Positions 12,041-23,221 of a DNA stretch of 64,000 nt are shown piece by piece (within the stretch, counting starts at the first letter, position 1; every line of letters begins with the position of its first letter). Source of the stretch: Dryas octopetala (Eukaryota; Streptophyta; Magnoliopsida; Rosales; Rosaceae); assembly GCA_963921425.1 (NCBI GenBank), contig OY992835.1, forward strand, positions 11,284,001 through 11,348,000, written 5' to 3'. The notes beneath the pieces were generated by a model that did not search any database, was not told the DNA's origin, and worked only from the letters and a program-made list of their open reading frames with translations. The translations under genes were made by a program, and so were the position numbers.

Positions 12041-12480
12041 CAAAAATAAAGAAGACACGTGGGCATTAAGCTCACCACGTTACAAGTATGACGTTACAAA
12101 AATCAGCTGTCCTCAAGGTCTTTCCTCTAACAGCAGTTTTTCTTGTTCCAAGAAGTTGAAGTCTGAATTAAAAGAGACCAATAGAAATGAGACCATAACT
12201 ATATAAGTATATATGATGGAAAGTTATATATCAAAATGAACAATGAACACAAAATGAACAATGAACAGAGTAATATTTTTCTCAAATACAGGAAACAGAA
12301 CAATACTAGAGAATAAGAAGTAAAAACAGTAAAATGCAGAGATCGAGTACTTGTAAGTCAACAACATCAATACAGCTGTCCATGCCACAAAACACTCATT
12401 AACCAACAACTTCAAGTTATGTTATAGACAACTCCTATTTTTCATGAAGATTAACACTCATTTTCTGCAACTATATAATT
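12040..12480. repeat. NLR 3'-flank segment, copy 1
   Basis: This non-coding block downstream of the NLR pseudogene recurs, degraded, at 18390-19160 and in part at 20400-20729. Shared landmarks are a CATTAAGCTCACC word, a fast-evolving CCTTTCCTCTAACA stretch, GAATTAAAAGAGACCA, and ATACAGCTGTCCATGCCAC followed by AAACACTCAT. It marks local duplication of the resistance-gene locus. Confidence 0.65.
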
Positions 12481-12819
12481 ATCTCATATGAGCAACTTAA
12501 TTTGGTTTATAGCTCCAGAGACTTAAAAAAACGAAAATGGAAGCATTACGCATGACCTAATGAGTAAAGTCTGGATACATGGATGAGTGATTATTAAATT
12601 TTGACATGTTAAAGCTCTGCATTACTATAGGAACTGAATTGAAAATGTAAGGAGGGGTGTACCTGATAGGGATCGAGTTGAGTTCTAGCATCAGAGGAAG
12701 CACAATATCATAAGGTGTCCACAAGGCCTTTCCTGTAACCAAATTTGGCCTCACTCGAAACCAGTTCCAAATGAAGGAGCAAGGTGTACGTTTCTTATAC
12801 ACCACCATGGACATGAAAC

Positions 12820-14574
12820 TCATCGATCTATCGTTTGCAGATTTCTTAAACTCCCAATGATCCCTTCTAACATTAGACACCGACAGCCCTTAACATAAAG
12901 ATGCTTTAAGTTAACTAGCCTTCCCATAGCCTCAGGTAATTTGTGGAGACTAATACACCCTTTAATTCGCAAGGTTTGCAGGTTGTATAATTCACATATA
13001 GATTCAGGTAATGCCTCCAAAAGAAAATTCCCAGAAAGATCAAGATACCTCAGATGTATTAGTTTACCGACTTCCTCTGGAATTTCTTTGATATGGTTAC
13101 AACTCAAATTTAATGTCCTCAGACATTTCAATTGCAAAATTAAATCTGGCCCAATTGTGGTAATATCTGAATCAAAAGTTGTAAGGGTACGCAGATTTTT
13201 AAAATTGCAAAAAGAAATTGGACATGGACCCACAGCAAACATCACAGTCAAATGAAGAATCTTATCATCCGATAGCTTTCTCTCATTAGCACATTTAATC
13301 TCCATAATAAAGCATTCGTTCTTGGTCAAATACTGCACAAAATCATGTACAATATCATGCATTTTGCAACTTATTATATTTTCATCCTCATTTTTTTCAA
13401 AATCTTGGAAGAAAGACCGCATTACTAAGTCATCAAAATATGTTTGACCTTCTTCTTTTTCTTCTTTGTTTCCCTCAACTTTAAGATAATCTTGTGACAT
13501 CCACAGCTCAATCAAATCATCTTTATCAATCACGAAATCTTTTGAAAAAATTGCACAATATGAAAGACAACGTCTGACTATTGGGCTCAAATCATAATAA
13601 CTTAGTAACAACGGTTGGAAAACCTCTTGCTCAAACTCTTCTAATTCCCATATCTTACTGTTCAAAACATCTTCCCATTCTTTCAATTTTTTCTTACCAC
13701 GCATGAGACTGCCTATAGCTTTCGCAGCAAGAGGCAAACCCTTACACTTTTTTATAATATCATTGCCAACAACTTCAAACATTTTAATTTGGTCTCTATC
13801 CCTATCAATGAATGCAATATGATAGAACAATGACCGACAATATTCTTCACCTAATTCCTTCAAATGGATCATGTGAGTGGTTCCCCCCATCACATTAGCA
13901 ACATTTTCCTTTCGCGTCGTGACCACTATTCTGCTGCCTATACCACCATTAAGCAAAGGTTTGCTTAATTGTTCCCACTGACTATGTTTTGGGTTCCACA
14001 CATCATCTAGAACAAGAAGGAATTTTTTTCCCTTGATGGATTCATATATATATTGCACAAATGTTTGCAACTCTTTTGAATCCGGGACATTGTTTTTATC
14101 AAGACCTTCAATGATAGCTTTGGCAATTTTGATCTCGTCAAAGGGGTCTGAGACACAAACCCATATTCTCAAATCAAAATGAGCCTTCACGTTTTCATCG
14201 TTATAGGCTAGTTGGGCAAGAGTTGACTTTCCAACTCCTCCCATACCTTCTTCTTAGTAACAAGAGCATTGTCACTTTCTTTATCTCCATATATTCTCCA
14301 TTTTCTGTTTTAGAATTTCAGTGATCCACTCATCCAACACGTTGTCCATCTCGTAGGATACTTGTTCCAGATTTTTCAGCCAACGTCTCACGTTGGCATC
14401 CTTCACTTGTCTGTGCTCTGCGTCCTCGAGCACACCTCGAATAGCTTCGAGATTGCTGGTGAGATCTGCGACTTGTTTGTCAACACCTATGACCAGTTGG
14501 ATCTCTCTTTCTGCCTCGTTAAGGGGGATCAAAGCCAAACGTTCTATGAGTACGTTAATGAGTGCTTCCGCCAT
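12820..14574 (-). pseudogene. CC-NB-ARC-LRR (NLR) disease-resistance gene, broken
   Basis: Two minus-strand frames make up a truncated CNL. Frame one (14574-14281) is an Rx-type N-terminal domain: MAEALINVLIERL, then VRRWLKNLEQVSYEMDNVLDEW. Frame two (14244-12820) holds the NB-ARC: P-loop GGVGKSTLAQ, kinase-2 KFLLVLDDVW, RNBS-B GSRIVVTTR, GLPL as CKGLPLAAKAIG, and an MHD-type motif in KMHDIVHDF. Several leucine-rich repeats follow and end abruptly at a TGA. NLRs sense pathogen effectors, with the P-loop binding ATP/ADP. Two lesions are visible: a frame break near 14270, and loss of the usual linker of roughly 80-100 residues, so that a KKK-encoding stretch abuts the P-loop glycine. The LRR domain is far shorter than normal. 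Expression of a short form cannot be excluded. Confidence 0.85.
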
Positions 14575-14599
14575 ATTCTTGTCGTAGGTTTGAAGCAGA

Positions 14600-15364
14600 T
14601 TGAGAGTGAAAAAGAGAATTAAGTATGAGAAATATGAAGAAAGAAATGCAGAATGGGCGTACGTGCTATGGTCTTCCTTTATATATGGACTTAATTGTGT
14701 AATTAGGCCAATTTATACCTGCTGTCTTCCTTATAGCATCAATGAAGGTGTTGGCCGAAAAATGAAGTTAAAAGGATCAATTCCTTATTTTGGGACCATC
14801 GATCTCCTTTTAATTAAGGAATTGATCCTTTAAAGGATCAATTCTTTGATAAGAATTCTATGGTGCTTGCCAGCAGCGACGTTGTGGGTGCCTAGTCATA
14901 GTCTCTCAACATATTTCTATTACGTACCTTACAATATATGATATCAAGGAACTCTTTACCCATTTTAAGTTGAATGCTCTAATCGATCTTTAGCATGATC
15001 AAATTGTCATTTGACAATTGGCTTTAATTATAATAGCGAGAATCACGCAAAATCAAGAAACTGTTTGAGGACAGAGAAAAAGAACAATTGGCTAGCCATT
15101 TGCAAGGAGGAGTTTCAATCAGTGGCTACACAACATCGTCAAATACACAACATAAAGAAAAGCAGAATTGACATATTTGTCTCCCACTCCCTTACCTTTT
15201 CCTTTTGACAGAGCTAGTTATTCTATTTGTTTTTTCTTTTTCTCTATTTTCATTTTCAGAAAATAATGCTCCACTCACCCACGTGATCATGATCCTTATA
15301 TATTTGATTTTAATTTATCCATCTAATGTCCAGCTTGTTATATATATTATTAGCATATGTTTTT
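14600..15364. other. NLR promoter region and gene-free sequence
   Basis: Upstream of the minus-strand NLR. It contains a small palindrome: AAAGGATCAATTCCTTA near 14771 is inverted as TAAGGAATTGATCCTTT near 14815 and repeated again directly at 14833. No gene is seen from 14850 to 15364. Confidence 0.4.
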
Positions 15365-17425
15365 TATAGATCCGTTGACTTTAAATACTAAATTTTAATA
15401 TTTTTTTCATTTTAATTATCCAAATATTATGACATTTCACTTTAGTTACCAAATTTAAGTTTAAGTACCATATTTTTAAAATGTGTATTTACCGAGCACT
15501 TGGTATTGTTCACCGAGTGCTCGTCAAAATCATTCAACTATGATAATACAACAGTCACAACTTTTTTACTGAGACACGGTCACAACTTAGTTCATTTGTT
15601 GTTTTTTCAATGTTTGTATTATGGTTTAAAGCTTAAGATTTAATGTTTAGTCTATAAGTTATAGGACTTCATCCCCCATGTCTAAATCAAAGGCCTTATA
15701 AATTCTGAATTTTTATAAACTTCATATAATCATAACTACGTACCAAACTAAAAAAAAAAAAAAAAAAAGACAACAAAGATCACCAAGCACTCAGCACTTT
15801 CCCAAGTGCTCGGCGACAAAAATGTACGTTTAGTACATATTTGTGGTCTAATTTAAAATGTCTTACTCTAAGTTATAAATTACTACCTAAACTAAAATAA
15901 CTTACTATTTTGCTGAAAAATTATTGCATTTGTTATTTAATCCTAATTGTTTTTTTTTTTTGGCAAAACTGGGGCCAAGAGCCCAAAGACAAAGCAAAAG
16001 ACAAAGGTTGGTGCAACCCAATCACATCATAAATAAGGGACTGCTTGCAACAAGGATGGAGCAACCCAAATCTAAGGACAGTCCAATATTTTTTGATACA
16101 AGAGTAATTAATTAGTAGGGACAAATTAAGGTTTTTTTTGTAGTGAGATACATGATGTTTATCTTATATCAGAACGTCCATATACGGCAATACATGATGT
16201 CTTGAACGCTTTTATGCATGTATAGGGATGAGAATTATTTATTACTATATAGAAACGTTCTGGTATAGGCAAGGGTTTAAATTTCGATTTTTAAGGGTTC
16301 CGAAATTTTAACACTCATTCGAGCAAATTTCGAAAAATTTCGCCGAAATTTCGCTAAATACCCAGCTGAAGCCAGTGAGTGAAGGACTGAGCCACTGAGG
16401 AAGGAAGCAGAGACCAGAGGAATAGAGGGGAGAAAGAGGCGAGCTGGCCTCGTCGCCGGCCGTCGCTGAAGACAGTAGAACGAAGAGAGAGAAGAGATCG
16501 GCGTGGGTCTGGTGGCTGGGCAGTGGGAAAGAAGGAGAAAAGAGGAAGATAAGGAGGGAGGAGAAAGAGGGAGGAGAGAGAAGATCTTGGCGTGGGTCTG
16601 GTGGCTGGGCATGCAGTGGGAAAGAAGAAGGAGAATGGGTATGGTGGCTGGGCAGTGGGAAAGAAGAAAAGAAGGAAAAGGTGAAGTCAAGGGAAGAAAG
16701 AAGAAAAGAAGGAAAGGAAGGAAAAAGAAAAGAAAAGAAAAAGAAAAGAAAAAGAAAAGAAAAGAAAGAAAAAAGGAAAAGAAAGAAAGAAAAGAAAAAG
16801 AAAAGAAAAGAAAAGAAAAAAAGAAAAGAGAAAGGAAAAAAAAAGTTTAGAATTGGTTGAGGACTTGAGATTTGGGGTCTTAAAGAAAAAAAAAATTTGG
16901 GATTTCGTTTAGTTGTTTTTAAATTTTAAATCCTATTACATTTTTATATAAAAATAATTAAAAATATAGAAAATTAGGATTAAATACCAAATATCAATAG
17001 TTTTTCAATAAAGCAGCAAGCCACTAATTTTTTTTAGTTTAGGTACTAACCTAGAGTAAGACATTTTGGATTAGGTCATAAATCAGTTTGTTATATAGTT
17101 GTGACTATCGAACAATCACAGTTGTGATTAAACTGTGACTGTTTCAAATTTATAAAAATTTAAAATTTTTAAGAGTTTAATATTTTTTATTTAGGCTTAG
17201 GGAATGAAGTCATATAACTCAAAGCCTAAACAGTAAAGTTTAAGCCTTACAAATATTGAAAAAACAATAAATCAATAAAAAAGTTATGATTGTTAGACAA
17301 TCACAGCTCGATATAACCATGTTTTTTAAAATTGGTACCTAAATTGAAATTTAGTACCTAAAGTAAAATGACATAAATGTTTTGGTAGTTAAAATAAAAA
17401 AACATTATAATTTGGTACCCAAAAT
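15365..17425. mobile_element. Element with long degenerate inverted repeats (about 0.4-0.55 kb arms)
   Basis: The left arm, about 15365-15910, is inverted at about 17030-17425. Matching landmarks are TCCGTTGA at the outer ends, the TTATGACATTT / AAATGACATAA pair, a block with TATAGGACTTCATC against GATGAAGTCATATA, and AAAATGTCTTACTCTA against TAGAGTAAGACATTTT. Arms are clearly diverged and the left one has an extra A-rich insert near 15750-15820. No transposase is visible. The superfamily is unclear, since I could not fix a target duplication; a Mutator-like origin is one option. Confidence 0.55.
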
Positions 17426-17925
17426 CAACGGACCTTTAAAAATATCTTAAAGAGCCTAAACTTTAATATCTTATACCATATCCTAAAGAATATAAAATAC
17501 ACATTATAAAATATATAAAATTTAGTGTATATATTATAGAGTATATAAGATTTAGTATATAGAGTATATATGATTTAGTGTATAAATTATAGAGTATAAA
17601 GAATATAATAATTTTATTTATTCATTATACTAATTTTATTTAATAGTATTTGCCTCCAGCGCGCATTATATTCATCACATATCACATGAAACCTATCATA
17701 TAATTTGATTTTTTCAATATTTTTTATCAATATAGTAGATAATATGTTAAATAAACATATGGTAAAGTTTCATTCAAAATTTCCGTATTTTGATAACAAT
17801 TTCCGTCGTTTTCGTCGAATTTTTGTCGAAATTTAAAAATCTTCGAAATTTCCGTCGAAATTTCCATCGAAATTTCCATCGAAATTTTCTCGAAACCCGA
17901 AATTTTATTTCTTGGGTATAGGATG
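16265..17925. repeat. Inverted clusters of CGAAATTTC motifs
   Basis: Between 16270 and 16360 the words AAATTTCG and CGAAATTTC occur several times. Between 17770 and 17915 the inverted series (TTTCCGTCG, CGAAATTTCCATCGAAATTT) occurs at higher density and ends in CCCGAAATTTTATTTCTTGG. Outer sequences are roughly inverted copies, suggesting the ends of a non-autonomous DNA element. The left cluster lies inside the 15365-17425 element and the right cluster outside it, so the two structures interleave. Confidence 0.45.
16500..16855. repeat. Purine-rich (GAAAA/GGAGA) tract
   Basis: About 350 bp with almost only A and G on the + strand. It begins as GGAGGAGAAAGAGG blocks that contain two or three copies of a GGTCTGGTGGCTGGGCA unit and ends as an AAAAGAAAAG microsatellite. 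The Lys/Arg-rich ORF here is a by-product of the repeat. Confidence 0.8.
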
Positions 17926-18389
17926 GGCATCGTGTAATGAATTTTCAGAAAAAGGATCGAATGTCTTGTCCAATGGTTACTGCAGAGAGCCACCTTCACC
18001 AGGAAATAAATTTCCAGAAAAGGAATGTCAGTGTTTTGCAAAGCTAGCAAAACATCGCATTCCCTTCACTCACCGGTAACTGCATTGTATTACATCAAAG
18101 TAAATGATAACTATAAGAAATCGTTCAGGTCCTCAAGATATGTACAAGGAATGAACTGCATATAATATATCCTTAAGAAATCATTGTGTAAGAAACTCAC
18201 ATGCTTATAATGTCAGAAATCTAGGCATCACTAACTTCAATGCATAACCTGAGAATAATCAATCACCTGATTTTATAAATGCAATAAAAAATTGTAACTA
18301 ATTATATAAGTTCAAACAATACACATGACACATGGGCATTGCCCAATTCAGTTTTAAATGAGTCCTCATGTGACATAAATCTCTCAATA
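17926..18389. other. Gene-free AT-rich region
   Basis: No coding signal or recognisable repeat boundary seen between the CGAAATTTC cluster and the NLR-flank copy. Confidence 0.3.
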
Positions 18390-19161
18390 AAACCATCTGA
18401 GGCATTAAGTTCACCGTGTTACAATTAAACATGATATTACAATATGAACTGTCCGGAAGGCCTTTCCTCTAACAAAAGTTCTTCTAATTTAAGAGAAGTT
18501 GAAGTCTTAATTAAAAGAGACCAAAAGGAATAAGACCATGACTATAATGGAAAGTTATATATATATATATATATATATATCATCTATAGTCGATTCGATT
18601 GCCGCAGGAAGATGCAATGATCGACTAAATAATGGCCGGTCATATTACTGCATGGATGATTATCATCAAGTTTGATGATTGGATTGCATGTGGGAGTTGG
18701 GCCAGTCTTGCCAGTGACATGTATAAGACACACAGATTGGTAGAAACCAGTTAAAATTCAAATATTTAAAATTACATAAACTGGAATGCAAAATTAAATT
18801 TTTTTCACTGAATGACAATGCACGTTTGCACAGAGTAATATTATTTTTAATACAGGAAAAAAAACAATTTATAGAATAGGAAGTAAAAAAAAGGTAAAAT
18901 GCACAGAGTATTTGAAAGTGAAGCATATGAATACAGCTGTCCATGCCACAAACACTCATAAACCAAGAACTTCAAGTAATGATATGATATAGAGGTTGTC
19001 GCTTACCACAGTACGTAGCATCCCATCCAAAAGGTATCGACTATCGAGGTTGACAACTCCAATACTGACAATAATTCTAAATGCAAAGTTTCAATGTGAG
19101 CTGTACATGTACCTTAATTGGTGCGATTTCCGTATGCAATAGACATAATTAGAGGAATTGT
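18390..19161. repeat. NLR 3'-flank segment, copy 2
   Basis: Degraded copy of 12040-12480. It repeats the CATTAAGTTCACC word, CCTTTCCTCTAACAAAAG and TTAATTAAAAGAGACCA, then after an extra stretch that includes a (TA)n run at 18560 it resumes with ATACAGCTGTCCATGCCAC and ACTTCAAGTAATG. No coding part of an NLR remains here. Confidence 0.65.
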
Positions 19162-20207
19162 TGTCTGTGGGTAAAACCACACCGACCCAATAGTCAATCA
19201 TGATTGGACACGTGGCCGGTCAAAATCGACCTCAGAGTTTGACTTTTTAATGGTCAAAGTTTTGACCTTCACATCATCATGCAGCTCGGCACTCCCTCTG
19301 TCAGCTCAGATCGGATCTTCGTGCCGAGCCCTTCATGTCCGGTCCGACGCGAACCGAGAATCTTCCAGAGAATTGAGTGTTCATCTTCCCCTGGTTATCC
19401 CGGTTCGGCTCGGCTCGGCGTTGAGGAAACATCTCTTCAAATTCAAGTCATAGTCAGCTATGACTCGGAGGGATCTTCATCTACCGGATCAGCTCGGTTT
19501 GAAAGTCCATGTCTGATCCGATCACACATGGATTCTATGCATGCGCATGAGGACATGTATTCGGGTCGGCTCAGCTTCTCGCGGCCATTCCAAGGAATAT
19601 CACGTTGGGACGAACCGCTATACTCAAGTGTACCTGACAGGACCCTTTAACAAATGAGACTTCCCTACTCACATTTATGACTATTGGGGCAGTTCACTTG
19701 AACCTTCCATACTTACATTCAATGCAGCATTGAATGCAAAGGAGGTGAGTAGTTGTGCATACCACTGTTCATGACCGAACACGTGGATCTTTCTCAACCA
19801 GTCAATCACATGCAGGTAACTTACTTCTCACAACTTCCTTTGCCTATATAAACCAACTAATATGCACAAATTCACATAAGTATCGACTATCAGGCAAACA
19901 CTTACAGAAACTTTCACTCATCAAAAGCATACCCAACTTGCTGAGAATAAACCCAGAACATTTACCTTGTTCTTCCCATTCTCCCAAGTTCATCACCCAG
20001 TTCTTCCCCATCTTCATCCAAACATCACCAAATACACATCACTGACTTCATCATCGGAGCGTGTTTGGCTGGTACCACACCGGTCCATCTCATTTGATCT
20101 TGTTTTTCATACAAGAAGATCTCACGTCATCATCCAACAAGGCTTCTGATCATCCAGATCACCATTTCTAAGTTGTTGCATCTATCTTACGGAAATTTGC
20201 ATCAACA
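19162..20207 (+). mobile_element. Solo LTR, copy A (retrotransposon with TGT...ACA ends)
   Basis: 1046 bp starting TGTCTGTGGGTAAAACC and ending AATTTGCATCAACA. It is clearly homologous along its length to 20730-21782. Flanks are ATTGT on the left and TTTGT on the right, a 5-bp duplication with one mismatch. A CCTATATAAACC TATA-box-like site lies in the last third. No internal coding region adjoins it, so it is a solo LTR left by recombination. The superfamily is likely Ty3/Gypsy but is not proven. Confidence 0.8.
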
Positions 20208-20729
20208 TTTGTCTATAACCTGAATTAAAAGTAAATGATCAATTCCAAACTACCTAAAGATTTATTTAAAATTTGGTATCTGGAAATTTGGAAAATTCTA
20301 CCTCACGAGTCACAACTTTGATCATTAAAGCTCCTTTCTGAGTGATTATTATATTTTTACATGACAAATCTCAGCACTTACCTATATCTTGAAGTAACGT
20401 ACGGAGCTGAAAATGTAAAGACGGGTGTACGTGATAGGGATCGAGTTGAGTTGTGGCATCAGATCAGGAAGCATAATATATACAATCTTTGACCCTGCAG
20501 TACCCTCATGTGTTCCGTCAGATATGCATAAAAGAAATAATTAAGCTGAAAATAAGGTAATTCCAAATTTTATAAATTGAATTTGATGCATCAAGCTCAC
20601 CATGCATGTTACAGATATGATATTACAGATGAGATGAGGTGTCCACAAGGCCTTTAATTTCCTCTGACAAAAGTTGTAAAAGTTGATATCTGAATTAAAA
20701 GAGGCCAGAATGAATAAGAGTGTAACTAT
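20208..20729. repeat. NLR 3'-flank segment, copy 3, split by the solo LTR
   Basis: Contains GGGTGTACGTGATAGGGATC then GAGTTGAGTT near 20430, which matches 12655-12690 beside the NLR pseudogene, and a second block from 20585 matching 12065-12200. The match ends at AACTAT, exactly where solo LTR B begins. Confidence 0.6.
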
Positions 20730-21782
20730 TGTTTGTGGATAAACCCCCACCGATCCAACAGCCAACCATGGCTGGACACGTGGCTGGTCAGATTCAACTT
20801 CAGTGTTTGACTTCTCAGTGGTCAAACTTTGACCTTCACATCATCACAGCTCGGTACTTCCTCTGCCAGATTAGATCGGTTCTCCATGCCGTGTCTGCCG
20901 TGTCTGCCGTGCCCGGTCTGAGCCGAACCGATGATCTCCCAAGGGATTGAGTGTTCATCTTTCCACGATCATCCCGGTTTGGATCGGCTCGGCGCGGAAG
21001 GAACCTCGTTTCGGGTTCTAGCGTCAGCCAGCTACGACTCTGGAGGACCCCTATCTGCTGGATCGGTTCGGTCGGGAGTCCCGTGTCCGATCCGATCACG
21101 CATGGACTTCATGTATACACATAAGAACATGTATTCGGGTCGGCTCGGCTCTCCGCCGCCATACCTAGGAAGATCACGATTAGGAGGAACCGCCACACTT
21201 AAATGCACCTGACAAAGGTCTTCTGACAGAAAAGACAATCCAGCCTGCATTCATAACTACTGAGGTAGTTCACCTGGACCTTCCATACTTGCATTCAATG
21301 CAGCATTGAATGCAAAGGAGGTGGGTAGCTGTGCATGCCACTGTTCATGACCGAACACGTGGATCTTTCTCAACTAGCCAGTCACATGCAGGTAACTTAC
21401 TCATCACAATCTCCTTTGCCTATATATACCAACTCATATATGCAAAAGATGGATCTAGCTATCAACTCCTCACCAGACAAACACTTACAAAGAAACCTTC
21501 ACTCACCCAAGAGCATACCCAACTTGCTGGGAATAAGCCCAGAACATTTGCCTTGTTCTTCCCATTCTCCCAAGTTCATCCTTTGTTCTTCCTCACCTAC
21601 CACAAAACACATATCACTGACTTCATCACCGGAGCGTGTTTGGCTGGTACCACACCGGTCCATCTCCTTTGATCTTGTTTCTCTTACAGGAAGATCTCAC
21701 ATCATCGTCCAGCAAGACTTCGGATCAGCCAGGTCACCACCTCTAAGTTGTTGCATCTCTCTTACGGAAATTTGCATCAACA
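20730..21782 (+). mobile_element. Solo LTR, copy B
   Basis: 1053 bp starting TGTTTGTGGATAAACC and ending AATTTGCATCAACA. It is flanked by a perfect 5-bp repeat ACTAT (20725-20729 and 21783-21787). It is homologous to copy A throughout but lacks some short segments and has others. CCTATATATACC near 21420 is a probable TATA box of the LTR promoter. No internal retroelement sequence is present. Confidence 0.88.
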
Positions 21783-21787
21783 ACTAT

Positions 21788-23221
21788 GATGGGAAATTAA
21801 AGATGAAAATGAAGTAATTAAATTTGACTAACAAAAATATATTGAAGGAAAAAGTAATTAATACCTTATCAATTTTAATGGAAGACTACAGAAAATGGAT
21901 GCCACCTAACTTGCGCGCATTGCAAGTCACCATTTGTCATTTAGCATTGCCTAGCCAATAGTGATTAATGATTATAACAAGTGAAAGTAAGTGACAAATT
22001 TCCCATACAATGAATATATAGGAATATGATAGATCAATAATATTATACAGTAACATAAACAGATACGATGTAATATATTACTTACTAGAGGATGAAGCAC
22101 CTGCGTTCCGTTACCGACCACACCGACCGACAACCACCTTATCTGAGGCCGTCGTAACCGACATGTCCATAGCTGCCTCAGTTGCGAAGTTGGCCATTCC
22201 CCCGGTGGCGGTTCGGTGATCGGTTCGGTTACCAACACCGACCCACCCTACTAAGTAATAACTATTACGTATTAACTAATGCATTGTGTAATAATATCAG
22301 CTGCATTTCACTCCATGGATAAAAAGAAACACAAACAATACAAATTTGTGCCCAATCATAGTGGACGAACGTGGCAGCCTCAGACGAGTTTGCATTGCAA
22401 TATCCTTCATTTTTTTTTTGTCACTGCATCATTAATTGTTTTGGTTAATTTATGTATGGCCCATTCTCATAGTCTGTCTTCACCTACATAGTTGCATGCA
22501 TCTTTTCTGTTTCATAAATATGTTAAAATATTCGAATATATTCTCTCGAGTCAGTCTCCAATAGGGACACGCCCGCCCACGAATATATTTGAGTATGAAA
22601 TAAGATTTTTATATAATAAATGTATATATTTATTTTGTATTTACCTTTTTTATCATCTTATTATGTGATAAGAAAAAAAGATATATATATATACATATTT
22701 ATAAATATTAAATACAGAAACACATGTGTATCTCTATAAATATTAAATAAGTTGATCTTCAGAATATGGGACTTACAATCCTCGTAGGAGTTTGTGGGCT
22801 AGACAAAAATTCTAGGGGCACCAATTACTAACTTAATTTTTTATCATCAATTTTATGTGGCAGATAAAATGTCTGTATGTAAAATTGTAAATGAGGTCTA
22901 AAGTAAAGTAAGAGTTAACTGAAAAGGGTTAAGAAAGTAAGAGATGTATTAAAAGGGGTTATTGAATGTAATTTTCTTAATTAATACTTCAACGCAAAAA
23001 CACACTCAAAAGTCCGCGTCATTACGCCTTTCAAAAAAAAAGAAGTCCACACTATTAGTCTATTACTGTTCTCCGCGCCACAAATCAAGACAAATACAAA
23101 AACCATAGTGAGAGAGAGAGTCTTACAAAGTACAAACTCCAAAGCTCCAAAATGTGATGCTCTCTACTGACTCGTGTTAGGGTTAGGGTTTGGTTTTTCT
23201 TCTTGAAATTTTTTTAGGTGA
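21788..23221. other. Gene-free region and kinase-gene promoter
   Basis: Mostly AT-rich. Around 22100-22250 there is a GC-richer stretch with repeated CGGTTCGGTT and ACCGACC words that look like an old hAT-type remnant. A GAGAGAGAG run near 23110 and the leader just before 23222 belong to the promoter and 5' UTR of the receptor-like kinase. Confidence 0.4.

Noticed and set aside
16503-16850. Lys/Arg-rich 115-residue ORF
   Set aside because: Pure by-product of the homopurine repeat; no start context, homology or complexity.
19250-20150. Several ORFs of 60-120 codons in the solo LTRs
   Set aside because: They lie in LTR non-coding sequence, and homologous positions in the other copy break the frames.
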